Assembly: GCA_002471805.1 (NCBI GenBank)
Contig: DKQR01000214.1
Coordinates: 546-18,396 of the forward strand
Length of the DNA stretch: 17,851 bases
Direction of reading: 5' to 3'
DNA from: Fidelibacterota bacterium UBA7303
GTDB lineage: Bacteria > Fidelibacterota > Marinisomatia > Marinisomatales > UBA1611
Part shown: positions 6,653 through 14,364 of the stretch, in pieces
How positions within the stretch are numbered: position 1 is the stretch's first letter
Layout of the letters: each line of letters starts with the position of its first letter
The notes under the pieces: generated by a model
Database searches by the model: none
Seen by the model: only the letters and a program-made list of their open reading frames with translations
What the model was told of the DNA's origin: nothing
Made by a program: the position numbers and the translations under genes

Positions 6653-7993
6653 TTATAAAATATACCGGCTCAGGTCTTGGTCTTCTACAATATTCTCCAA
6701 GGAGTCCTTTACAGCCTTAGCTGTGATGTTTATTTTTTTCCCCCCTCTTTTTGGGTGTTCAAATAACGGTGTTTCCAACAATGTGGTCAGGATCGTGTGC
6801 AGGCGGCGGGCACCAATATTTTCCATTTTTGAATTTACTTCCGAGGCCAGTTCAGCAATGGTCTTGAGTGCAGCATCATTAAATGTAAGCTTCACCCCTT
6901 CAGCCGCCAGCAATGCAGAATATTGTTTTATCAGTGCTGATCTGGGGTGCGTCAATATTTTGATGAAATCAGAAGTCGTCAGTTTATCCATCTCCACCCG
7001 AATGGGAAAACGCCCCTGAAGTTCCGGGATCATATCTGATGGTGTACTTACATGAAAAGCGCCTGCTGCAATAAACAGAACATGGTCTGTGGCTACCACG
7101 CCATATTTTGTATTGACGTTCCCTCCTTCCACAATTGGAAGCAGGTCGCGCTGGACTCCTTCCCGGCTCACATCCGGCCCTATGCCTCTGTCGCCTCCTA
7201 CAACTTTATCAATCTCATCCAGAAAAACAATGCCATTATTTTCAACTCTGTCTTTCGCCAAGCGAATGACCTCATCATGGTCGATGAGTTTCTGCGCTTC
7301 ATTTTCAATCAGCACCTCCCGTGCCTCATTAACAGTCATTTTCCTGGGCTTTTTATTTTTTGGCAGTGCCCCAGAAACCATATCTCTGATATTCATGCCA
7401 ATGTCTTCCATCCCCATGGGACCGAAGACCTGCATCCCAATCGCAGGCTGATCCGCAATTTCAATCTCGATCATTTTATCTTCAAAATGCCCATCATCCA
7501 GTTTTTTTCGCAAGCGTGATCGGGTGCGCTCGTGCCGCTCTTTTACTTCCTTGGACTGTTTGGGATCATTCTTATGCTCATCCGGAAATAAAATATCAAG
7601 AAGGTGTTCATTGGCCAAGTGTACTGCCAGGTCAACAACTTCAGCCTCCTTCTCTCGCTCCACCATGGCCACACCAGTATCCATCAGATCCCTGATAATG
7701 GATTCCACATCCCGGCCAACGTAGCCTACTTCTGTGAATTTGCTTGCTTCTACCTTAATGAACGGTGCATTGGCTAAAGCAGCCAGTCTACGCGCGATCT
7801 CAGTTTTGCCTACGCCTGTCGATCCAATCATTATAATATTGTTAGGCATAATTTCATTACGCATGGAACCTTCCACCTGCTGGCGGCGCCAGCGGTTGCG
7901 CATGGCAATAGCCACGGCCTTTTTGGCATTATTCTGGCCCACAATATAGCGGTCCAGTTCTTTCACAATCTGCTTTGGAGTCAATTCTTTCAT
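6653..7993 (-). CDS. hslU: ATP-dependent protease ATPase subunit HslU
   Basis: HslU is the AAA+ unfoldase that feeds proteins into the HslV peptidase chamber. The sequence has an N-terminal TPKQIV..LD..IVGQ segment, Walker A GSTGVGKT (57-64), pore loop GYVG (90-93), the charged I-domain insert (about 110-240), Walker B VFLDE (256-260), the arginine of GRFP (328) and sensor-2 GARR (394-397). It ends in the conserved YIL that docks between HslV subunits to activate them. At 446 residues it is full length. Its ATG overlaps the hslV stop in an ATGA, which couples translation of the two subunits. Confidence 0.98.
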   Translation of the reverse strand: MKELTPKQIVKELDRYIVGQNNAKKAVAIAMRNRWRRQQVEGSMRNEIMPNNIIMIGSTGVGKTEIARRLAALANAPFIKVEASKFTEVGYVGRDVESIIRDLMDTGVAMVEREKEAEVVDLAVHLANEHLLDILFPDEHKNDPKQSKEVKERHERTRSRLRKKLDDGHFEDKMIEIEIADQPAIGMQVFGPMGMEDIGMNIRDMVSGALPKNKKPRKMTVNEAREVLIENEAQKLIDHDEVIRLAKDRVENNGIVFLDEIDKVVGGDRGIGPDVSREGVQRDLLPIVEGGNVNTKYGVVATDHVLFIAAGAFHVSTPSDMIPELQGRFPIRVEMDKLTTSDFIKILTHPRSALIKQYSALLAAEGVKLTFNDAALKTIAELASEVNSKMENIGARRLHTILTTLLETPLFEHPKRGGKKINITAKAVKDSLENIVEDQDLSRYIL

Positions 7994-8535
7994 GCGATCT
8001 CCAGAACGGTGATGGCATCATTTGTGTAGATGCAAAGGTCTGCCGCAATTTTCAATGATTTTTCAGCAGTTTGTTTGGCCGTGTATTTCCCTGTCTGAAG
8101 AAATGCCGTTGCCGCTGCCTGGGCAAATCCACCGCCGGAGCCAATGGCCACTACCGGGCCGTCCGGCTCAATGACATTGCCGTCACCGGAAATGATAAAG
8201 CTGTAATGTTTGTCCATCACAACCAGCATAGCTTCCAGTTGGCGCAGTATTTTATCTGTACGCCATTCCTTGGCCAGTTCCACCACAGTCCGTTTCAGAT
8301 CGCCGTCATACTGTTCCAGTTTTTGTTCAAATTTCTCAAACAGGGTCAATGCGTCTGCAGCTGCACCCGCAAATCCGCCCAGCACACCGCCCTTATCTGT
8401 ATCGAATTCACGAACTTTCACTGCTTTCTGCTTGAAAGCCATATCACCAAATGTGACCTGCCCGTCACCGGCCATGGCTACTTTTCTCTTGTGACGCACA
8501 CCGATAACGGTGGTCGATTTAATGTCTGTTTTCAT
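7990..8535 (-). CDS. hslV: ATP-dependent protease subunit HslV (threonine peptidase)
   Basis: HslV is the proteasome-like peptidase of the HslVU cytoplasmic protease. The N-terminal threonine nucleophile is the first Thr of TTVIGVR, exposed after removal of a short leader. Counting from it, Asp17 (in AGDGQ) and Lys33 fall at the expected places, and the GSGGGFAQAAA and CIYTND segments match the family. From the ATG at 8535 the leader is seven residues (MKTDIKS), like other HslV proteins with propeptides; AAGG lies about 10 nt upstream. The frame also opens at ATG 8559, eight codons earlier, with GAGAGGG well placed before it. That would give a 15-residue leader. I prefer 8535 on family grounds, but both starts are viable. 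The gene overlaps hslU by 4 nt. Confidence 0.95.
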   Translation of the reverse strand: MKTDIKSTTVIGVRHKRKVAMAGDGQVTFGDMAFKQKAVKVREFDTDKGGVLGGFAGAAADALTLFEKFEQKLEQYDGDLKRTVVELAKEWRTDKILRQLEAMLVVMDKHYSFIISGDGNVIEPDGPVVAIGSGGGFAQAAATAFLQTGKYTAKQTAEKSLKIAADLCIYTNDAITVLEIA

Positions 8536-8587
8536 TTCTAGATAACCTTGCCAAGGCATGAAACCCTCTCAAGGTTTTTTCCCTTAA

Positions 8588-9433
8588 TTACTGTGTTAAT
8601 TCCTTAAATAATTTCGAATCTCCGGGAAGAACCAATGTAGTTTTTTTATCAATGACTTTTTCGTAAGTCTCCAAAGTACGCACAAATTCATAGAATTTGG
8701 GATCCTTTGAAAATGAGGAAGCATATATGTCCAGAGCCCTGGCTTCACCTGCACCGCGGATTTCTTGAGAAGTTTTATACGCATCTGCCAAAATCACTGT
8801 TTTATCCCTTTCCGTTTTGGCTCGGATTTTCTGAGCCTCTTCCTCGCCCTCCGATCTGAACATATTGGCCTTGCGGTTTCGCTCCGCTTCCATACGGGCA
8901 TAGATAGAAGCCTCGTTTTCCGATGGCAGGTCAACCCGGCGGATACGGACATCCACAACTTCAATACCATACTTTTCTGATTCTTCATTGCTGGCAGCAG
9001 TCACCTTATCCATGATCAAGTCTCGTGTTTCTGTGATAATCTCTACCATATCATGAATCCCTAATTCCTGACGGAGTTCAGAATATACGATATCATCAAG
9101 GCGTGTTTTTGCTGTAGGTATTGCCTGAACAGTTTGCAGGAACAGCAACGGGTCCACAATTCTCCAGCGGACATAATTATCCATGATCAGGGTTTTTTTA
9201 TCCATACTCAGGACCTCTTCAGGCGGAACATCATATTCCAGAAGCCGCTTATCAAATGTTACTGCAACCTGTAATGGCGCAGGCAATTTGAAATTCAAGC
9301 CCGGCTTGGTAATCGTTTTTACCGGCTTACCAAATGCCAGCACCACAACTTGCTCGGTTTCATCCACGATAAAAACTGTTGTGAAAAAAACCAGCGTAAC
9401 AAGGACCACAAAAATTGCAAATAATTTTTTCAT
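8588..9433 (-). CDS. hflC: HflC, SPFH/band-7 membrane protease modulator
   Basis: HflC pairs with HflK to form a large membrane cage around FtsH that modulates degradation of membrane proteins. The 281-residue product has one N-terminal membrane anchor (about 3-22), then the band-7/SPFH domain, beginning DETEQVVVLAFGKPV and containing PGLNFKLP. A long alanine- and charge-rich helical region follows (about 185-245), with the family phrase RMEAERNRKANMFRSEGEEE around 200-219 (residue numbers approximate). Topology should be N-in with the bulk in the periplasm. The ATG shares one base with the hflK stop (TAATG), and AAAGGAGGGG sits seven bases upstream, a very strong ribosome-binding site. Confidence 0.95.
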   Translation of the reverse strand: MKKLFAIFVVLVTLVFFTTVFIVDETEQVVVLAFGKPVKTITKPGLNFKLPAPLQVAVTFDKRLLEYDVPPEEVLSMDKKTLIMDNYVRWRIVDPLLFLQTVQAIPTAKTRLDDIVYSELRQELGIHDMVEIITETRDLIMDKVTAASNEESEKYGIEVVDVRIRRVDLPSENEASIYARMEAERNRKANMFRSEGEEEAQKIRAKTERDKTVILADAYKTSQEIRGAGEARALDIYASSFSKDPKFYEFVRTLETYEKVIDKKTTLVLPGDSKLFKELTQ

Positions 9434-10398
9434 TATTTTTCCCCTCCTTTACTGGTTGTAAGGTTTAAAAGGTTAAGCATATTCCCGCTATCCTTATCTG
9501 GAACAATCACCTTTTCAACGCCAGGAAGTACTTTTTCCATTGTTTCAAGGTATAGTCGTTCCCGGGTAATATCCTTGGCCTTCCGATACTCTTTCAGTAC
9601 TGTGTTGAACTTAGCTACATCCCCTTCTGCACGTTTGATTCGAGATTCCTTAAATCCTTCCGCACCCCGAATCATAGCTTCAGCTTCACCACGGGCTTTA
9701 GGGATCACATCATTCCGGTAGCCTTCTGCCTGGTTGATGAGACGATTTTTGTCTTCTTTAGCTGAGGCTACATCCTTAAATGCAGCTATAACCTGCTTCG
9801 GCGGCGACACATCCTGCAACTGAGCCGCAACAACCTGGATTCCGGATTCATATTTGTCCAGGATAGCCTGGATTTGTTTCTTAGCTTCTTCCTGAATTCG
9901 AAATTTGCCGGTAGTGAGTGTTTCATCGATGTTATTCATCCCCACTATAGTTCGCAAACTGGCTTCCGATGCTTCTCGGACGGTCAGTTCCGGTTCCACT
10001 ATTTTGAATAAATAGTTTTCCGGTTCTTTGATTCTATACTGGACAATCAATTCTGCATCCACAATATTTTCATCTCCTGTAAGCATCAGACTCTCTTTTT
10101 CTACTGTCCGGTACTGACCATTGCGGGTAGTTCTGAATCCAATTTCGATACGTTTCACTTCTGTTACTTTTGGTGTCTTTACAGTTTGGATTGGATAAGG
10201 ATAATGCCAGTTCAATCCCGGTTGGGTTTGATGTGTATAGGCACCGAACGTACGAATGACACCTACTTCATCCGGTCCCACCATATAGATACCGGTCAAA
10301 AGCCAAAATGCCACCGCAAGCCCCAGCAAAGGCAGGATGCCCAAGGTAATATTGGGGATTGTTACTTCACTATCCCCAATAATGATTCGTTTAGCCAT
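9433..10398 (-). CDS. hflK: HflK, SPFH/band-7 membrane protease modulator
   Basis: HflK is the partner of HflC in the complex that controls FtsH. It has a membrane anchor at about 17-39, immediately followed by the band-7 domain (GPDEVGVIRTFG, PGLNWHYPYPIQ, LTGDENIVDAELIVQYRI by segments) and a coiled-coil region with VSPPKQVIAAFKDVASAKEDK-type spacing. The 321-residue protein is clearly shorter than the E. coli protein. It lacks the long glycine/proline-rich cytoplasmic segment before the anchor and has only about 16 residues there. AAGGAG at 10404-10409 is a strong ribosome-binding site. It begins 18 nt after rpoN and overlaps hflC by one base. Confidence 0.95.
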   Translation of the reverse strand: MAKRIIIGDSEVTIPNITLGILPLLGLAVAFWLLTGIYMVGPDEVGVIRTFGAYTHQTQPGLNWHYPYPIQTVKTPKVTEVKRIEIGFRTTRNGQYRTVEKESLMLTGDENIVDAELIVQYRIKEPENYLFKIVEPELTVREASEASLRTIVGMNNIDETLTTGKFRIQEEAKKQIQAILDKYESGIQVVAAQLQDVSPPKQVIAAFKDVASAKEDKNRLINQAEGYRNDVIPKARGEAEAMIRGAEGFKESRIKRAEGDVAKFNTVLKEYRKAKDITRERLYLETMEKVLPGVEKVIVPDKDSGNMLNLLNLTTSKGGEK

Positions 10399-10416
10399 AA
10401 TTACTCCTTTTCATAA

Positions 10417-11760
10417 TTAAATTTCTTTCCTGAGTCTCGCCACAGAAAATCCCAGCTGGTCCCGGTATTTTGCTACAGTTCTGCGGGCCAGAACATATCC
10501 AGCCTCCATCAGTTTTTCAACCAAGGCATCATCGCTTAAAGGTTGATGTTTATCTTCACTGGAAATGATTTTTTCTAATGCCCGTTTAATCACAAATGTT
10601 CCCAATATCTGTCCGTCATGCAGTTCAATGGCATCTGTGAAAAAATGTTTCAATTCAAAAATACCGTAGGGGGTATCCACAAACTTGCCGCGGGTGGATC
10701 GGCTGATCGTCGAAATATCCATATGTATCTGATCGGCCACATCCTGCAACTTTAAGGGCCTTAGAAAATTCATATCCCCGCTGAACCACTCCGGCTGGAA
10801 ACCAATGATGGAACGCATCACATTTACCATGGTAACCCTGCGCTGTTTTACTGCTTCAATGAACCAGTTCGCTGAATCCAGCTTTTCCTTGATAAACTTC
10901 TTGGCCTTGGCATCATAATGCTCATCCTGGATGGCCTGCTCATATTCCCTGCTTACCCTGAGTTCCGGCAACCCGCCGTCATTGGTGGTAATCAACCAAT
11001 CATTGCCATCTTCCTTTACAATTATATCTGGGATAACAGTTTGGAATTTATCCGCGTAGCCTTCACCCGGTCGCGGATTTAAATGGGAAATATGCTCAAC
11101 AGCATCGTGAAGTTCATCTTTTGTACATTTTAATCTTGATTGGATTTTCTCATAGCGCTTATGCATAAAATCATCAAAATATTCAGTAACAATCTTATAA
11201 GCCAAAGACCCGATTTCATCCTCAAGCTGAATTGTCAGGCATTCTTTTAGATTTCGTGATCCAAAACCTTTTGGTTTCAAGCGCTGCACCACATGCAGGA
11301 TGGGCTCAAGATCCTCTTCCTCCATCCCCAGGCGGTCGGCGATCAGGATTAATTCCGTATCCAGGTACCCTCTTTCATTGGTATTCCAAAGTATTTCTTC
11401 AGCTATTTCTTGTTCCGCATCATTTAAATCCGTATCTCGCAGTTGTTCGATAACATCTTCCAGCAGTGTATGTCGATCCGGTAATGGCATCTCCTTTTTT
11501 TCCTGCTGGAAATAATACGTGGTTTCATCACTGTACATATCCTCCTGGGATATATCAATATCATCAACAGATGTTTCCTCTTTTTCAGCCTCTTCCGGTA
11601 CATCAGGCTCCACCTGTTCCAGCACGGGGTTCTGTTCTAATTCTTTCAGAATAGTTTGTTCAAGATTGACCGTATTCAATTGCAGTAACCGGGTCTGCAA
11701 AAGCTGTCTAGGGGCCAGTTTTTGTCTCTGGGTTTGTATTTGCTTTAATGTGGTCGCCAT
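10417..11760 (-). CDS. rpoN: RNA polymerase sigma-54 factor
   Basis: Sigma-54 directs RNA polymerase to -24/-12 promoters and needs AAA+ activator proteins to open DNA. The 447-residue protein shows the three regions. Region I is glutamine/leucine-rich (about 5-50, ending LEQNPVLE). Region II is an acidic linker (about 50-80). The core-binding domain (about 95-240) contains LKPKGFGSRNLKECL-like spacing. The helix-turn-helix is near 338-357 (LQDVADQI, STISRSTRGK). The RpoN box ARRTVAKYRD (425-434) is near the C-terminus. It overlaps lptB by one base (TGATG). In many proteobacteria lptB-rpoN is followed by hpf and ptsN; here hflKC follows instead. I saw no convincing -24/-12 promoter in the window. 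Confidence 0.96.
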   Translation of the reverse strand: MATTLKQIQTQRQKLAPRQLLQTRLLQLNTVNLEQTILKELEQNPVLEQVEPDVPEEAEKEETSVDDIDISQEDMYSDETTYYFQQEKKEMPLPDRHTLLEDVIEQLRDTDLNDAEQEIAEEILWNTNERGYLDTELILIADRLGMEEEDLEPILHVVQRLKPKGFGSRNLKECLTIQLEDEIGSLAYKIVTEYFDDFMHKRYEKIQSRLKCTKDELHDAVEHISHLNPRPGEGYADKFQTVIPDIIVKEDGNDWLITTNDGGLPELRVSREYEQAIQDEHYDAKAKKFIKEKLDSANWFIEAVKQRRVTMVNVMRSIIGFQPEWFSGDMNFLRPLKLQDVADQIHMDISTISRSTRGKFVDTPYGIFELKHFFTDAIELHDGQILGTFVIKRALEKIISSEDKHQPLSDDALVEKLMEAGYVLARRTVAKYRDQLGFSVARLRKEI

Positions 11761-12500
11761 CAGTCCAGTTTAAATTTTTCTCCAAGATACAACCGCCGTG
11801 CTTCCTCATCATTCGCTAAAAATTCTGAATTGCCCGACTTTAAAATCTGACCGTTGAACAATAGATAAGATCGATCGGTAATGGACAAAGTTTCTCTTAC
11901 ATTATGGTCCGTGATCAATACTCCGATCTCTTTTTCTTTCAGGGAATGAACAATGCCTTGAATTTCCTCCACAGCAATTGGATCTACACCTGCAAAAGGC
12001 TCATCCAGCAGAATAAAATCAGGATCCATACAAAGACTGCGGGCAATTTCTACCCGTCGGCGCTCACCGCCGGACAATGTATTGCCTATATTCTCCTTTA
12101 AATGGGAGATGGACAGATCATCCAGCAATAGATCCATTTTTTCCTGTTGTTCCGTTTTGGAAAGTTCCTTACGCATTTCTAAAACCAGTTTAAGATTATT
12201 GCCAACCGATAATTTCCCAAAAATTGATGGCTCCTGGGCCAGATAACCAATTCCTTTCCGCGCCCGTTTATACATAGCCTCATTTGTGATTTCCACCTTA
12301 TCCAGAAACACTTGACCGCTGGTGGGTTTTACCATCCCCGTGATCATATAAAATGATGTGGTTTTTCCAGCGCCGTTTGGTCCTAATAGACCCACGATCT
12401 CACCCCGCTCCACGGACACATCCACATCCGTTACCACCATTTGCTTACCATATTTTTTATGGAGTCCTTTGGCACTGAGTGATTGGTGGCGATCTCTCAA
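11760..12500 (-). CDS. lptB: LPS export ABC transporter ATP-binding protein LptB
   Basis: LptB is the cytoplasmic ATPase that, as a dimer with LptF and LptG, extracts LPS from the inner membrane and pushes it along the LptC-LptA bridge. The 246-residue protein contains Walker A GPNGAGKTT (40-48), Q-loop Gln89, signature LSGGERRR (142-149), Walker B ILLDEP (163-168) followed by FAGVDP, and H-loop His199 in ITDHNV. The FAGVDPIAV and ITDHNVRETL stretches are typical of LptB rather than LivF-like proteins. The start is a TTG overlapping the lptC stop (TTGA); no ATG exists before residue 21, which is too late. It is coupled to rpoN downstream. Confidence 0.95.
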   Translation of the reverse strand: MRDRHQSLSAKGLHKKYGKQMVVTDVDVSVERGEIVGLLGPNGAGKTTSFYMITGMVKPTSGQVFLDKVEITNEAMYKRARKGIGYLAQEPSIFGKLSVGNNLKLVLEMRKELSKTEQQEKMDLLLDDLSISHLKENIGNTLSGGERRRVEIARSLCMDPDFILLDEPFAGVDPIAVEEIQGIVHSLKEKEIGVLITDHNVRETLSITDRSYLLFNGQILKSGNSEFLANDEEARRLYLGEKFKLD

Positions 12501-13021
12501 AGTTCGTTCCTGTTGGTGACCCCGGAGGGTTTCAGGATCTTCCAGTTTTTCAGATCTGAGTCCGATTCAAAACCGATCCCGTAGAGAGTATCTTTTTGCT
12601 CAGTTGTAAGCATGATCGGATCATCTGTAGTCATTTTTTCTTCCCTGGAATTCCATATCAAGGTGTCCGTGTATAAAGAAATACCACTGTCCGATACTGC
12701 GACGACATGGCCCATGGCTTTCATATCGTTTGAGCTCTGATTAACTTCTGCCCTCAGGGAAGTCAGCTGCGAGGTATGTGATTCTCTGTCATCAAAAAAA
12801 TCCACCGTAACGCTGTTGTCCAATAATACAAATTCCCGTTCGTTATACTTTTCCAGATGCCCCGATTTTATCTTGGCCCGCATTATTCCTTTATCTGTCA
12901 AGATAATTGTAACACCCCAGCTTTCCTGGTCCGGACCGCCAGCTATGGACCCCTGTGGAACTGCTTCCTGACGTCCGCATCCCAGAATCAATAAATATAA
13001 AAAAGGAAGTATATATTTCAT
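12497..13021 (-). CDS. lptC: LPS export protein LptC, lipoprotein form
   Basis: LptC is the membrane-anchored periplasmic protein that accepts LPS from LptBFG and hands it to LptA. A hydrophobic N-terminus ends in LILGC, so Cys15 is probably lipidated; E. coli LptC instead has a transmembrane helix. The rest is one beta-jellyroll. Recognisable landmarks are the DNSVTVDFFDD strand pair (68-78), LTSLRAEV, GHVVAVSDSG, LIWNSREEKMTTDDP and the family ending GIGFESDSDLKNWKIL in the last third. It lies 3 nt after kdsC and overlaps lptB by 4 nt. No lptA lies between lptC and lptB, unlike the proteobacterial order. Confidence 0.88.
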   Translation of the reverse strand: MKYILPFLYLLILGCGRQEAVPQGSIAGGPDQESWGVTIILTDKGIMRAKIKSGHLEKYNEREFVLLDNSVTVDFFDDRESHTSQLTSLRAEVNQSSNDMKAMGHVVAVSDSGISLYTDTLIWNSREEKMTTDDPIMLTTEQKDTLYGIGFESDSDLKNWKILKPSGVTNRNEL

Positions 13022-13024
13022 TGT

Positions 13025-13555
13025 TCAACCGGTCAGAACCTGCTCCCGCAGGATCTGGTAAATTTCCTTGGTTCGTCCCTGCTGGTCAATGACCCATTCC
13101 ACCGCTTCCCGAAATGCTCCCTGTCCGCCGGATGCTTCTGTTATGAAAGCCGCTATTGCCTTCACTCTCGGGTGGGCATTTTGAACGGCAATAGGAAACC
13201 TCACCTGTTCCATAACCGGTATATCAATAAGATCATCACCAATATAAGCGATTTCGTTGTCTGACAAGCCATACTTTGCTTTCAGGTCCGCATAGGCAGG
13301 GAGTTTATTTAAACCGCCATTATAAATATCTTCAATATTCAATTCCCTGGCCCGGTGTTCTGTTGCCGGTGAATACCGACCTGAAATAAGTGCAATATTT
13401 AATTCAGCTGCCCTAGCCATGGCTACACCCACACCATCCATGACACTGAAGCGTTTAAACTCCAAGTTATCCGTCCCCTTATAAAAGGTACCATCAGTCC
13501 AGACACCGTCCACGTCAGAAATGAGCATTTTAATTTTACTGGGATCGATAGTCAT
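13025..13555 (-). CDS. kdsC: 3-deoxy-D-manno-octulosonate 8-phosphate phosphatase (KdsC)
   Basis: KdsC removes the phosphate from KDO-8-phosphate, the third step of KDO synthesis. It is a capless HAD phosphatase, normally a tetramer. HAD motif I is SDVDGVWTDG (nucleophile Asp14, acid/base Asp16), motif II is the Ser of LISGR (58), and motif IV is IGDDLID (Asp107, Asp108, Asp111). The 176-residue length and the HPRVKAIA...GGQGAFRE tail are typical. It overlaps kdsA by 4 nt (ATGA), so the enzyme and its substrate-producing partner are translationally coupled. Confidence 0.95.
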   Translation of the reverse strand: MTIDPSKIKMLISDVDGVWTDGTFYKGTDNLEFKRFSVMDGVGVAMARAAELNIALISGRYSPATEHRARELNIEDIYNGGLNKLPAYADLKAKYGLSDNEIAYIGDDLIDIPVMEQVRFPIAVQNAHPRVKAIAAFITEASGGQGAFREAVEWVIDQQGRTKEIYQILREQVLTG

Positions 13556-14361
13556 TGAATTACATCATAAATCATTTTACACTGGGCCAACAGTACCTCT
13601 AACTGGTCTAAAGGCCATTGAGTAGTGGCATCGGATTTTGCTTTATCCACATTATCGTGGATTTCCATAAAGAGCCCGTTACAGCCAGCCGCAACGGCTG
13701 CTTTTGCCAGGGTTGGAATCATTTCCCTCATACCTGCGCTTGATGAACTACCGCCAGAAAGTTGGGCACTGTGGGTGGCATCAAAGAGCACCGGATATCC
13801 CAATTTCTGCATCAAGGGAATGGAACGCATATCAGCCACTAGATTATTATAACCAAACTGGTAACCACGATCCGTAAGTAGAATATCATCACAATCAGAA
13901 TCAGTTAATTTTTCCACCACATATTTCATATCCCACGGTGCCAAAAATTGTCCTTTTTTCACATTGACTGCTTTCCCTGTTTCTGCTGCAGCAATCAGGA
14001 GATCCGTCTGACGGCATAAAAAGGCTGGTATTTGCAGAATATCTACCACTTCTGCGACTGTCTGTGCCTGGGAAACATCATGAATATCGGTTAGAACAGG
14101 TAATTCTACCTCTTTTTTAACATGATCAAGGATGGTTAAGCCTTCCTCCAAACCCGGTCCCCGGATAGCGTTGATCGATGTGCGGTTAGCCTTATCAAAT
14201 GAGCTTTTATAAATAAGGGAAATGCCTGTCTTTTCTGTTATCTGTTTGATAGCACTGGCCATCTTGAGTGCATGATCACGGCCTTCAATGACACATGGGC
14301 CTGCAATAAGGTTTATCTGTGTCCCGCCAAATTCAACAGGTCCAATAGTAACAGTTTTCAC
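13552..14361 (-). CDS. kdsA: 3-deoxy-8-phosphooctulonate synthase (KdsA), metal-dependent class
   Basis: KdsA condenses arabinose-5-phosphate with phosphoenolpyruvate to KDO-8-phosphate. The 269-residue TIM barrel has the family segments AGPCVIE (20-26), KSSFDKANR (52-60), RGPGLEEG (67-74), FLCRQTDLL (114-122), NVKKGQF (133-139) and DRGYQFGYNNLV (164-175). Cys23, His197, Glu233 and Asp244 line up with the metal ligands of the metal-dependent class (A. aeolicus type); E. coli-type enzymes have Asn in place of the Cys. It lies 3 nt after pyrG and overlaps kdsC by 4 nt. Confidence 0.96.
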   Translation of the reverse strand: MKTVTIGPVEFGGTQINLIAGPCVIEGRDHALKMASAIKQITEKTGISLIYKSSFDKANRTSINAIRGPGLEEGLTILDHVKKEVELPVLTDIHDVSQAQTVAEVVDILQIPAFLCRQTDLLIAAAETGKAVNVKKGQFLAPWDMKYVVEKLTDSDCDDILLTDRGYQFGYNNLVADMRSIPLMQKLGYPVLFDATHSAQLSGGSSSSAGMREMIPTLAKAAVAAGCNGLFMEIHDNVDKAKSDATTQWPLDQLEVLLAQCKMIYDVIQ

Positions 14362-14364
14362 GGA

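Noticed and set aside
7052..7519. 155-residue open frame antisense to hslU, with a second overlapping antisense frame at 7089-7451
   Set aside because: The hslU reading is a complete conserved protein. The antisense frames have no recognisable domain and arise from its codon composition.
12460..12485. TGGCAC-like sequence considered as a sigma-54 promoter near the lptB start
   Set aside because: The second element does not match TTGC at the required spacing, and the site lies on the strand opposite to the genes.
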